Below, one piece after another: positions 19,582-27,614 of a DNA stretch of 64,000 nt. Source of the stretch: Actinomyces bowdenii (GTDB lineage Bacteria; Actinomycetota; Actinomycetes; Actinomycetales; Actinomycetaceae). The stretch is taken from positions 1-64,000 of the forward strand of contig NZ_JAGFOU010000006.1 of the NCBI RefSeq assembly GCF_017592395.1, read 5' to 3'. Below the pieces are notes generated by a model. The model had not been told where the DNA came from. It saw only the letters and a list, made by a program, of their open reading frames with translations, and made no database searches. The position numbers and the translations under genes were made by a program. Every line of letters starts with the position of its first letter. The first letter of the stretch is position 1.

Positions 19582-20526
19582 TCACGCGCCGTCGGCCGTG
19601 GTCAGGCGCATGGTCCACGGGTCGGTGACGGTACGGGACACGACGGCGCTCAGGCCGGCTCCCTTGGCGAGCGCCTCGGCCTCCAGGCGCCGGGCCAGTG
19701 GTGGCAGCCCCACCCATTCGGTGGCCCAGTGGGTGCCGCACAGCAGGTAGGGCCGTCCGCCCTCGAGGTGCTCGGAGGCGGGGTGGTGGCGCAGGTCGGC
19801 GGTGAGGAGGACATCGGCACCCACCTGGCGGGCGCGCGCCAGCAGGGAGTCCCCGGCGCCCCCGGACACGGCGATGGTCCGCACCTCGGCCTCGGGGTCG
19901 CCGCCCAGGAGCAGCCCGGGGGCGGAGTCCGGGAGGGCCCGGGCCGCGGCGGCGGCGAAGTCCCGCAGGCTGACGGGCCGGGGCAGGCGCCCGACCCGGC
20001 CGATCCCCTGGGCGGGGTCGGTGGGGTCCGGCTCCAGCGGGACGACGTCGTCAAGCCCCACGGCCGCGGCCAGGGCGTCCGCCACTCCCCCGTGCGCGGC
20101 ATCCAGGCTGGTGTGGGCGTTGAGCAGGGCGATGCCCGAGCGGATGAGCCGGTGGATGAGGCGGCCCTTGGGATCGGTGGCGGCCACGGCCTCGGTGCCG
20201 CGCAGGTAGAGGGGGTGATGGGTGATGATCATCTCCACGCCGCGCTCGATGGCCTCGTCAATGACGGCGGTGACCGGGTCGACGGCCAGCAGCACTGAGG
20301 AGACCCGGTCCTGCGGGTCGCCGCAGATGAGCCGGTTGGAGTCCCAGGAGGCCGCCAGGGCGGGGGGCGCGACCCGCTCCACCAGGTCCACGACCTCGGC
20401 CACGCTCAGGCAGGCCCCGTCAGCGCGGCCGCCCGGGTCGGGGGCCGGCCGTGCGCCCGGGGCGCCGTCAGGGGCGGGGGCGGGAGCATCTGTGGTCGGT
20501 CTCGTCAGGTCTGCCGGCTGCGTCAT
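19582..20526 (-). CDS. Nif3-like dinuclear metal centre protein
   Basis: NIF3/YqfO family, often assigned GTP cyclohydrolase I type 2. Motifs: PPALAASWDSNRLICGDPQD at the N-terminus, VLLAVDPVTAVIDEAIERG, the metal-binding MIITHHPLYLRG, NAHTSLDAAHGGVADALA, and the C-terminal VLLTADLRHHPASEH and GTHWATEW. The first 45 residues are a Pro/Ala/Asp-rich extension. ATG start at 20526. Forms an apparent operon with the downstream CT398-like gene. The true cellular substrate is uncertain. Confidence 0.92.
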   Translation of the reverse strand: MTQPADLTRPTTDAPAPAPDGAPGARPAPDPGGRADGACLSVAEVVDLVERVAPPALAASWDSNRLICGDPQDRVSSVLLAVDPVTAVIDEAIERGVEMIITHHPLYLRGTEAVAATDPKGRLIHRLIRSGIALLNAHTSLDAAHGGVADALAAAVGLDDVVPLEPDPTDPAQGIGRVGRLPRPVSLRDFAAAAARALPDSAPGLLLGGDPEAEVRTIAVSGGAGDSLLARARQVGADVLLTADLRHHPASEHLEGGRPYLLCGTHWATEWVGLPPLARRLEAEALAKGAGLSAVVSRTVTDPWTMRLTTADGA

Positions 20527-20964
20527 GGACCCAGGCTAGAGGACACGGGCGGGTCTGAAGCGGCCCTGGGGATCAGACCCGGCAGGACGATCTCTGCGCG
20601 CCAGCAGAGAGTCTCCTGGGATCTCGGGGCGAGGTGGCGCACATGGGACGAGCCCCTCGCACAATCCCGGCGAGTGCATGTTGCGCGGTTGCTACAAACG
20701 TGGCAGCGTAAAGCCAGAGAATCACAATCCAGTATCTTTTCCTACCTTCGGTTCAATTTTTCGTGGGGTGGCGCATCCAGTGACCTGTGACGAGCAGACG
20801 CGACGCCGGGAGGGCGCGGCCGTGCGCCCGGGCCCGTGTCGGGACCGGGAGGCACCGACCGGCTGACCCCCGGTGCGAGGGCCCTCCGGCCGCCTCGTGG
20901 TAGAGGCCGTGCCGCGCCCCGCACGTCCCCGCTCCGCACCTGTCCCGTCCCAGAAGAGGTCCCC
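20527..20964. other. Intergenic leader upstream of the glycosyltransferase
   Basis: No gene seen in 438 bp between divergent genes. Bases about 20690-20765 are clearly less GC-rich than the surroundings (GTAAAGCCAGAGAATCACAA onward), a likely promoter zone for the plus-strand gene. The following 200 bp to the start codon would be a long GC-rich leader. I could not match it to a known riboswitch. Confidence 0.4.
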
Positions 20965-22983
20965 ATGTCCTGGTCCTTCGGAATGTTCGTCGTGCTCATA
21001 TGCGGCGTCATCCTCACGGCCGCCATCGGCGTCAAGCTGTTCTTCAAGCGAGGCCTGCCCCTGAGCTCGCGCCGGGGCCCGCAGGAGCGCGAGGGCCGGG
21101 CCGCCGCGCCGACGGCGCAGCGGCCGGAGGAGCCGGACTGGCGCGGGCGCGGGTCCGACCGGCCCCAGACCGCCCGCTACCGCCTGGACTCCCCCCGACA
21201 GGCCCAGGGCTTCGCCGATCGCACGGGGCTGCCGCGGGCGCTCATGGACTCCTCCCCCTACCTGCCCCTACTGGTGCTGGTGGGCGCCTACCTGGTGGTG
21301 TGGTTCTTCTGGCGGATCATCGTCACCCGGCACGGCAGCTTCGACCCCTGGCTGATCTGGGCCTTCAACATCGTCTTCCTCTTCGTGGCGCTCCAGCTGC
21401 TGCTGGCCTTCTCCGAGCAGCGCCTCATCGGCTCCGGGCCCACGCCCCAGCGGGTATCGGTGCTCGTGCCCCTGTACAACGAGGACCCCGCAGTGGTCCA
21501 GCGCATGCTCACCGCGCTGCTGGTCCAGAGCCTGGTGCCCTCCGAGATCCACGTCGTCGACGACGGCTCCACCCAGGGCACCTACTTCGAGCAGCGCCAG
21601 TGGTTCCTGCGCGAGGCCCGCGCTCACGGGGTCTACGCGACCTGGCAGCGCACCCCCAATCGCGGCAAGCGCCACGCCCAGGCGCAGGCCTTCCAGCAGA
21701 TCAGGGAGGCGGAGGTCTTCGTGACGGTGGACTCCGACTCGATGCTCGACGCCGAGGCGCTGCGCGAGATCACCCTGCCCTTCTGCGACCCCCGGGTGAT
21801 GTCGGTGGCCGGCGTCATCCTGGCCACCAACAACCGGATGAACCTGCTGGCACGGGTCACCGACATCATCTTCGTCACCCAGCAGCTCACCGACCGCTCC
21901 TCCATGTCCCGGCTGGGGATGGTGCTGGTCAACTCCGGAGGGCTGGCGGCCTACCGGGTATCCGTGCTGGCCGACCACATCGACCTCTACATGAGTGAGG
22001 AGTTCCTGGGCCGGCACGTGGAGTTCTCCGACGACTCCCTCCTCACCCTCTTCGCGGCGCTGAGGGGCCGCACGGTCCAGCAGCCCACGGCCTTCGCCTT
22101 CGCCTGGATGCCCGAGCGCTTCAGCCACCACCTGCGCCAGCAGATGCGGTGGTTCCGCGGCTCCTTCATCCGAGGGCTGTGGCGGCTGCGCTTCCTGCCG
22201 GTGATCTCCTGGGGCTGGTGGCGCCAGCTGCTGGGCTGGCTCCAGCTGTGGGTGGTGGGCGCCACCTTCATCTACCTGGTGATCTGGCGCCCCCTGATGA
22301 CTGATCACGGGATCCCCGTGGAGGTCGTCATCATCCCGGCGATCATCGGCCTGGTGCAGAACATGCGCTATGCGGGCGTGTGGCGGTCGGACACCTCCGA
22401 GCGGCAGCGCTACAGCGCTCTGGTGCTCTCCCCGCTGGCCACCATGTGGACCACCGTGCTGCTGCGCCCCCTGCGCGTGTGGGGGATGCTCACCAGCACG
22501 AGGATGGGATGGAACACCCGCCAGCAGGTGGAGGTCTCCGAGGACGGCGGGATGGTCAACCAGGTGCTGGCCCACGCCGGGGCTCTCAGTGCGCCGGGCG
22601 AGATCGCCGCACCGCCTCCGCCGGGGCGGGCGGCGGCGGCCGCGACTCCCCCGCCCCCGAGTGAGGCGCCCATGGCTGCCGGGACCGCCGTCATCGCGGC
22701 GAGCCCGGAGACGGCGGGCCCTCCTCCCCCGCCGCCCCCGCCTGCGCCCGCACCGCCACCGCCGCCTCCCCCGCCGCTGTCGGGCCACGTGGCGCGCCCG
22801 CCACGGCACAGCCCGCTGCCACCGCTGCCGCCGAAGGCACCGCTGGCAGGCGCCTCGAACTCCGCCTCCTCACCGCCCTCGGCACCCGCCAGCGGTGCGA
22901 AGTCACCCGCCTCCGTGCACAAATCCTCCCAGGGCAGGCGGCCCTACCCCCCGGGTCACCTGTCCGTGGGCTCGTGGTCCTGA
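20965..22983 (+). CDS. GT2 family processive glycosyltransferase (hyaluronan/chitin synthase-like)
   Basis: Membrane enzyme that would polymerise a nucleotide-sugar into an extracellular polysaccharide. N-terminal helix (MSWSFGMFVVLICGVILTAA), two further helices before the catalytic domain, then GT2 motifs: VLVPLYNEDP, VVDDGSTQG, VDSDSML, EFSDDSLLT and QQMRWFRGSF (QxxRW). Several helices follow. The last 150 residues are a Pro/Ala-rich tail containing polyproline runs (PPPPPPPPAPAPPPPPPPPL), unlike the family. ATG start at 20965 follows AGAAGAGG. Product is inferred from family only. Confidence 0.88.
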   Translation: MSWSFGMFVVLICGVILTAAIGVKLFFKRGLPLSSRRGPQEREGRAAAPTAQRPEEPDWRGRGSDRPQTARYRLDSPRQAQGFADRTGLPRALMDSSPYLPLLVLVGAYLVVWFFWRIIVTRHGSFDPWLIWAFNIVFLFVALQLLLAFSEQRLIGSGPTPQRVSVLVPLYNEDPAVVQRMLTALLVQSLVPSEIHVVDDGSTQGTYFEQRQWFLREARAHGVYATWQRTPNRGKRHAQAQAFQQIREAEVFVTVDSDSMLDAEALREITLPFCDPRVMSVAGVILATNNRMNLLARVTDIIFVTQQLTDRSSMSRLGMVLVNSGGLAAYRVSVLADHIDLYMSEEFLGRHVEFSDDSLLTLFAALRGRTVQQPTAFAFAWMPERFSHHLRQQMRWFRGSFIRGLWRLRFLPVISWGWWRQLLGWLQLWVVGATFIYLVIWRPLMTDHGIPVEVVIIPAIIGLVQNMRYAGVWRSDTSERQRYSALVLSPLATMWTTVLLRPLRVWGMLTSTRMGWNTRQQVEVSEDGGMVNQVLAHAGALSAPGEIAAPPPPGRAAAAATPPPPSEAPMAAGTAVIAASPETAGPPPPPPPPAPAPPPPPPPPLSGHVARPPRHSPLPPLPPKAPLAGASNSASSPPSAPASGAKSPASVHKSSQGRRPYPPGHLSVGSWS

Positions 22984-23063
22984 GCGGGAGTCGCCCCCGA
23001 GCCGCACTCAAGAGGCCCGCAGTGGCCCCCGGTGGATCGTCACCGGGCCCCTCACATGGCCCC

Positions 23064-23843
23064 TCAGTGGCTGCGGATGTAGGAGTAGAGCAGGAGATCG
23101 GGGCGTGAGGGCCCGGGTCGGCAGCCGGCGGTGGCGGCCTGAGCCGCCAGCTCCTCCGGGGTGCGGATCCTCCAGGAGGTGGTGGCCTCGCGGGTCTCGA
23201 GGACCTCGCCGGCTTCATCGGCCCCAGTGCCGGCCCCGTCCTCAGGGCGGGCGCAGGCGCTGATGGTCCACCGCATGGTCCAGGAGACGGCGCCGTCCCG
23301 GGCGGCGTCGGCCCTGCCCTCGGTGCGGTAGGCCAGGTCGCCGATACGGGTGGTGCCGAAATCGGTCCAGGGCAGCGCGGCGCCGTCGAGGGGGCCTTGG
23401 AGCGCGATGATCACCGGCGCCCCGGGCACCAGCCGGGAGCCCACCAGCTCCCAGAAGCCGGCCAGGGCGTCGTCGTCGAGGTGCCCGATGACGTTCAGGG
23501 CCGTGATGGCCCCCAGGCGGCGGGGCAGGAGGTGGGCGACCTGGTCGAGGGTGCCGGCCAGGACGGTGGTGCGCTCGGCCAGCTCCTCGCTGGCGGCGAC
23601 GGTGGCCATGAGGCCGGCGCGCATGGCGGCGGAGGGCTCGACGGCATACAGCCTGCGGTGCCCGGTGGCCAGGGCGGGCAGTGCCGTGCCGATACCGGCA
23701 CCGAGGTCGAGGGCGGGCTCCTCACCTCCCTGCGCGCTGGCGAGGATCCGGCTCAGGGCGGCGTTGATGGGCGGGGTGAAGGGGCGCGTGAGGGCGCCGT
23801 AGATGTCGGCGTTGCCGGTGTAGAAGTCGTGCGGCTCGTTCAT
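23064..23843 (-). CDS. Class I SAM-dependent methyltransferase
   Basis: SAM-binding motif I is ALDLGAGIGTALPALA, motif II YAVEPSAAMRAGL, and a following ITALNVIGHLDDDAL segment. 259 aa. The N-terminus YTGNADIYGALTRPFTPPINAAL is of the small-molecule methyltransferase type. ATG start at 23843 has only a weak GGGGGCGAG site. Substrate unknown; neighbours give no strong clue. Confidence 0.85.
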   Translation of the reverse strand: MNEPHDFYTGNADIYGALTRPFTPPINAALSRILASAQGGEEPALDLGAGIGTALPALATGHRRLYAVEPSAAMRAGLMATVAASEELAERTTVLAGTLDQVAHLLPRRLGAITALNVIGHLDDDALAGFWELVGSRLVPGAPVIIALQGPLDGAALPWTDFGTTRIGDLAYRTEGRADAARDGAVSWTMRWTISACARPEDGAGTGADEAGEVLETREATTSWRIRTPEELAAQAATAGCRPGPSRPDLLLYSYIRSH

Positions 23844-24055
23844 CTCGCCCCCAGTGCGGTGCCATGCGGTGGGAGGAATCCTCCCACGGGGCCCGCCGGC
23901 CCGGCGCCATCGGACTGCGCGACCAGCGCCCTGGGCTGTACAGAACTCCCCATGGGAACGGTCAGGAAGGGGTGCCGCGCTGGGGTAACCTTCGGTGTGT
24001 CGTCCTCCCCGACGGCGTCCTGAGCCCCGCGCGCCGGCGCGAGAGCACAGGCACT

Positions 24056-24147
24056 GCCCCCATAGCTCAGCGGTTAGAGCAGCGAGCTTATACCTCGTTT
24101 CGTGCCTGATAAGCACAAGGTCCTGGGTTCGAATCCCAGTGGGGGTA
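24056..24147 (+). tRNA. tRNA-Ile(UAU) with long variable arm
   Basis: Acceptor GCCCCCA pairs with TGGGGGT, leaving a G1-U72 wobble; D-stem GCTC/GAGC; anticodon stem GCGAG/CTCGT with loop CTTATAC, anticodon TAT at 24089-24091; T-stem CTGGG/CCCAG with TTCGAAT. Between the anticodon and T arms lie about 24 nt that form a second hairpin, GTGC/GCAC with loop CTGATAA, a class II-like variable arm. CCA is not encoded. UAU-anticodon isoleucine tRNAs with long variable arms have been described in a few bacteria as an alternative to tRNA-Ile2(CAU)/TilS decoding of AUA. Confidence 0.8.
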
Positions 24148-24194
24148 CTCCTTATCGGTGGGGTGCTGCAGGGCGCTGCGGCATCCCGCCGCGC

Positions 24195-25448
24195 TCACAG
24201 CGGGTGGGCGGCGCTGAAGGAGCGCACTCGGGCTCCCAGGCCGCTCAACAATCCCTCCAGGCGCCAGGTGAGCTCGGCACTGGCCGGCCCCAGTGCCCCC
24301 CAGTCCGGGTAGAGGGTGCCCAGAAGCGCGCCCCCGGCATGGAAGGCGACCTGCTTGCCGGGGCTCACGGTGGCGGTGATCCTCGCCTGCTCCCAGGGCA
24401 CGGGGGTGAAGGCGCGGTGCACGCCGGTCCTGGAGACCAGGACGCAGGCCTGCTCGGTCAGGACCGCGGTGAGCCTGCCGCCGTCGCTGATGCGCAGGAA
24501 GGGCACCCCCGACCAGTGCTCGCGCTCGAGGCGGACGTCGCGCCAGAACGTCTTCGCGGCCCGGCCATCGCCGTGGGCGGGCAGATCCCACGGGGGCAGC
24601 CGCGAGCTCCTCAGATCCTCGAAGACCGGCCAGAGCCGGGCCATGCCCACGGGGCGCCAGAAGACCTCCTGTGCCAGGGAGCGCGAGCGCAGGAAGGTTC
24701 CCGTATCCGTTGCGGTGGCCTGGAGCACTTTGGTGGTGGCCGCATCCAGGGGGTGGCTGGCGGTCGCCACCCACCCGCCGGCCCCCAGGCGGGCGGCGCG
24801 GGCGCGCTCAGCGGGGATGATCGCCTCGATGGCGTCGATGAGGGCACTGAGGTCCTCCGGGTGCCACAGTCCGGCGCGGAACAGGGTGACGGGGGCGCTG
24901 AGCGCCATGATGTGGACGGCTTCGAGAATCCTCTGCGATGGGACGATGCAGTGGCTGCCCGACGTGGCGCCCATGGCCTGGAAGGCGGTTTTGCCGACGA
25001 TGACGGAGGCCAGGTACTGGCCCCAGCCGGAGTAGTGCACGAGGGTGCGCCGAGCGTGGCTCTCCAGGAGGCCGGCCAGGGCGCCGTCGTCGATGTAGCC
25101 CGCGGTGCGGGCCCGGGTGAGCACGTTGACGATTCGGCAGTCGTCGAATCCCCGCGCCCCGGCCGCGCCGGCAAGCATGGCGAGGGCGGGCACCTGCTGG
25201 GCCGCGATGAGCGGATCGGCCCAGGAGCCGGCCGCTGCCGCCAGCTCCTCGCATTGGGCGATCGCCGAGGGCCCGTCGATGACGCCGAAGGCGTTCTTCA
25301 GGGCCCTGGCCGAGGCCGGACGGTTCAGTGCCGCCCAGCCGGGGCCCTGCGTGTCGCGCAGCTCCTCGATGGCGGCGGGGTAGGACTTGGCCAGCAGGGT
25401 GTGGTCGGCGCAGTAGGGAGAGGCGAGCAGGTTGAGATTGCTGAGCAC
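24195..25448 (-). CDS. DUF1266-like protein
   Basis: 417-aa protein starting at ATG 25448. The segment from about residue 90 (SWADPLIAAQQVPALAMLAG, then AYIDDGALAGLLESHARRTLVHYSGWGQYLASVIVGKTAF) matches the DUF1266 pattern: an Ala-rich helix, a gly-tyr turn, and a Tyr-x-x-Trp-x-x-Tyr core followed by a Gly-Lys/Arg-Ala-Phe helix. The C-terminal half looks like a beta-rich domain (LTEQACVLVSRTGVHRAFTP). No catalytic motif is recognisable. Divergently transcribed from acs. Confidence 0.6.
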   Translation of the reverse strand: MLSNLNLLASPYCADHTLLAKSYPAAIEELRDTQGPGWAALNRPASARALKNAFGVIDGPSAIAQCEELAAAAGSWADPLIAAQQVPALAMLAGAAGARGFDDCRIVNVLTRARTAGYIDDGALAGLLESHARRTLVHYSGWGQYLASVIVGKTAFQAMGATSGSHCIVPSQRILEAVHIMALSAPVTLFRAGLWHPEDLSALIDAIEAIIPAERARAARLGAGGWVATASHPLDAATTKVLQATATDTGTFLRSRSLAQEVFWRPVGMARLWPVFEDLRSSRLPPWDLPAHGDGRAAKTFWRDVRLEREHWSGVPFLRISDGGRLTAVLTEQACVLVSRTGVHRAFTPVPWEQARITATVSPGKQVAFHAGGALLGTLYPDWGALGPASAELTWRLEGLLSGLGARVRSFSAAHPL

Positions 25449-25715
25449 GAGGAGACTCCCTCCTGGGGCCGGTCATTCTCCCGGCGATCCTGGCAGAGGC
25501 GGTGGAGGGCTGACAAGAGCCCGCTTCCTGGGTGCAGGGCGCGCCCGTGCCGGTGGGCCAGTGAGGCCGGCCCGGCCGCGATCGTCGGGGCGCGGTGGTC
25601 GGTCCCCCGATCTGCTGGCTGTCTGCCATGGCCAGCGGGCCGCACTGCGGGTACTGTTCTGCGAATCGCTCCGGGGAGCCGGCCCGGGGCACTGAGCGCC
25701 GTCGAGGAGGACGTC

Positions 25716-27614
25716 GTGACGCAGGCACACGAGAGCACGGATTTCATCGCCCCCGACCCCGAGTCCCTCAAGGGCGCCTGGGTCCAGGACTGGAGGGCGC
25801 TGGAGGAGCAGGCCCTGGCAGACCCCCAGGGGTACTGGGCCGGGCGCGCCCGGGAGCTGGAGTGGTCCCGGCCGTGGGAGGAGGTCCTGGACGACTCCGG
25901 GGCTCCCTTCTACCGCTGGTTCGTGGGGGCAAGGACCAATATCGTCACCAACGCGGTGGACCGCCACCTGGTCACGGCCCGCAAGAACAAGCTGGCGCTG
26001 GTGTGGGTCGGTGAGGACACCGACCAGGTGCGCACCTTCTCCTACTTCGCCCTGGCCAAGCAGGTCGAGCGCATGGCCAATGTGCTCAAGGCGATGGGCG
26101 TGGGCAAGGGGGATGTGGTGACCATCTACCTGCCGCGCATCCCCGAGGTCTTCTTCGCGATGCTCGCCTGCGCCAAGCTCGGGGCCATCCACTCGGTGGT
26201 CTTCGCCGGGTACTCCGCCGACGCCCTGACCGCCCGCATCGATGACTCGGAGTCCAAGGTGGTCATCACCGCCGACGGGTCGTGGATCAACGGCAAGGTC
26301 TTCCCCCTCAAGGAGATCATCGATGAGGCGGTGCGCTTCTCCCCCACGATCCAGAACGTCATCGTGGTGCGCAACACCGGCTCTGAGGTCGCCATGGACC
26401 CGATCCGCGACCACTGGTACCACGAGCTGTGCAAGCTGCCGGTGGCCAAGGGCCGCTGCGAGACCGTCCAGGTCGATGCCGAGGACCCGCTGTTCATCCT
26501 CTACACCTCGGGATCCACGGGCCGGCCCAAGGCGATCCTGCACTCCCATGGCGGCTACATGGTGGGCACCTATGTCACCCTCCACGACTGCTTCGACATC
26601 CATGACGAGGACCGCTGGTGGTGCACCTCCGACCCGGGGTGGATCACCGGCCACAGCTACCTGGTCTACGGCCCCCTGCTGTGCGGCGCGACCGTGTTCA
26701 TGTACGAGGGCAACCCGACCTTCCCCTACCCCGACCGGTGGTGGGACCTCATCGAGAGCTATGGGATCACCTCCTTCTACACCGCGCCCACCGCGATCCG
26801 TACTCTCATGCGCTTCGGGCAGGCCTGGGTCAAGCGCCACGACCTGTCCAGCCTGCGGCTGCTGGGAAGCGTGGGCGAGCCGCTCAACCCCGAGGCCTGG
26901 ACCTGGTTCCACCAGGTGGTGGGCGAGGGCCGCTGCCCGATCATCGACACCTGGTGGCAGACCGAGACCGGCATGTTCCAGATCACCACGGTGCCGACGA
27001 TGCCGGCCAAGCCGGGTGCGGCCGGCCGCCCGGTCTTCGGCCAGGAGGCGGCCGTCGTCGATGAGCAGGGGCGGGAGGTGCCCGACGGCGTGGAGGGCAA
27101 CCTCGTGCTCAAGCGCCCCTGGCCCTCCATGCTGCGCACCCTCTACCGGGACCCCGAGCGCTACCGGCGCACCTACTGGGGAAAGTACCCGGGCCTGTAC
27201 CTCACGGGGGACTCGGCCAAGCGCGACGCCGATGGCTGGTTCTGGATCATCGGGCGCACCGACGACATCATCAAGGTCTCCGGGCACCGCCTGGGCACCG
27301 CGGAGGTGGAGTCCGCGCTGGTCTCGCATCCTGCGGTGGCCGAGGCGGCGGCCGTGGGCCTGCCCCACGAGGTCAAGGGGCACGCCATCCACGTGGCGGT
27401 GGTGCTCCACCAGGGCGTGGAGCCCTCCCGCAGGCTGGAGGCCGAGCTGCGCCAGCATGTGGCGGCGACGCTCTCGCCCATCGCCAAGCCCGAGTCCTTC
27501 GACTTCCCCGAGGCGCTGCCCAAGACCCGCTCGGGCAAGATCCTGCGCCGGGTGCTGCGGGCCCGCGCCCTGGGGCAGGACGAGGGAGACCTGTCCACAC
27601 TGGACACCGACTGA
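25716..27614 (+). CDS. acs: Acetyl-CoA synthetase (acetate-CoA ligase)
   Basis: AMP-forming ligase that activates acetate (or propionate) to the CoA thioester. P-loop signature YTSGSTGRPKAILHSHGGY, WWCTSDPGWITGHSY, DTWWQTETG, GRTDDIIKVSGHRL and the C-terminal acetylatable-Lys motif PKTRSGKILRR are all present. 632 aa is typical. GTG start at 25716 follows GAGGAGG with 5-nt spacing. The WWQTETG core favours acetyl-CoA synthetase, but a propionyl-CoA synthetase role cannot be excluded. Confidence 0.93.
   Translation: MTQAHESTDFIAPDPESLKGAWVQDWRALEEQALADPQGYWAGRARELEWSRPWEEVLDDSGAPFYRWFVGARTNIVTNAVDRHLVTARKNKLALVWVGEDTDQVRTFSYFALAKQVERMANVLKAMGVGKGDVVTIYLPRIPEVFFAMLACAKLGAIHSVVFAGYSADALTARIDDSESKVVITADGSWINGKVFPLKEIIDEAVRFSPTIQNVIVVRNTGSEVAMDPIRDHWYHELCKLPVAKGRCETVQVDAEDPLFILYTSGSTGRPKAILHSHGGYMVGTYVTLHDCFDIHDEDRWWCTSDPGWITGHSYLVYGPLLCGATVFMYEGNPTFPYPDRWWDLIESYGITSFYTAPTAIRTLMRFGQAWVKRHDLSSLRLLGSVGEPLNPEAWTWFHQVVGEGRCPIIDTWWQTETGMFQITTVPTMPAKPGAAGRPVFGQEAAVVDEQGREVPDGVEGNLVLKRPWPSMLRTLYRDPERYRRTYWGKYPGLYLTGDSAKRDADGWFWIIGRTDDIIKVSGHRLGTAEVESALVSHPAVAEAAAVGLPHEVKGHAIHVAVVLHQGVEPSRRLEAELRQHVAATLSPIAKPESFDFPEALPKTRSGKILRRVLRARALGQDEGDLSTLDTD

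Noticed and set aside
20540-20960. Possible riboswitch in the leader of the glycosyltransferase gene
   Set aside because: I could not align it with the conserved cores of c-di-AMP, cobalamin, SAM or TPP riboswitches.
24056-24147. Reading the gene as tRNA-Ile(GAU) using the second hairpin as anticodon arm
   Set aside because: That would leave an unexplained 19-nt insertion between D and anticodon arms and only a 4-bp anticodon stem; the UAU reading with a variable arm gives a full 5-bp stem and standard geometry.
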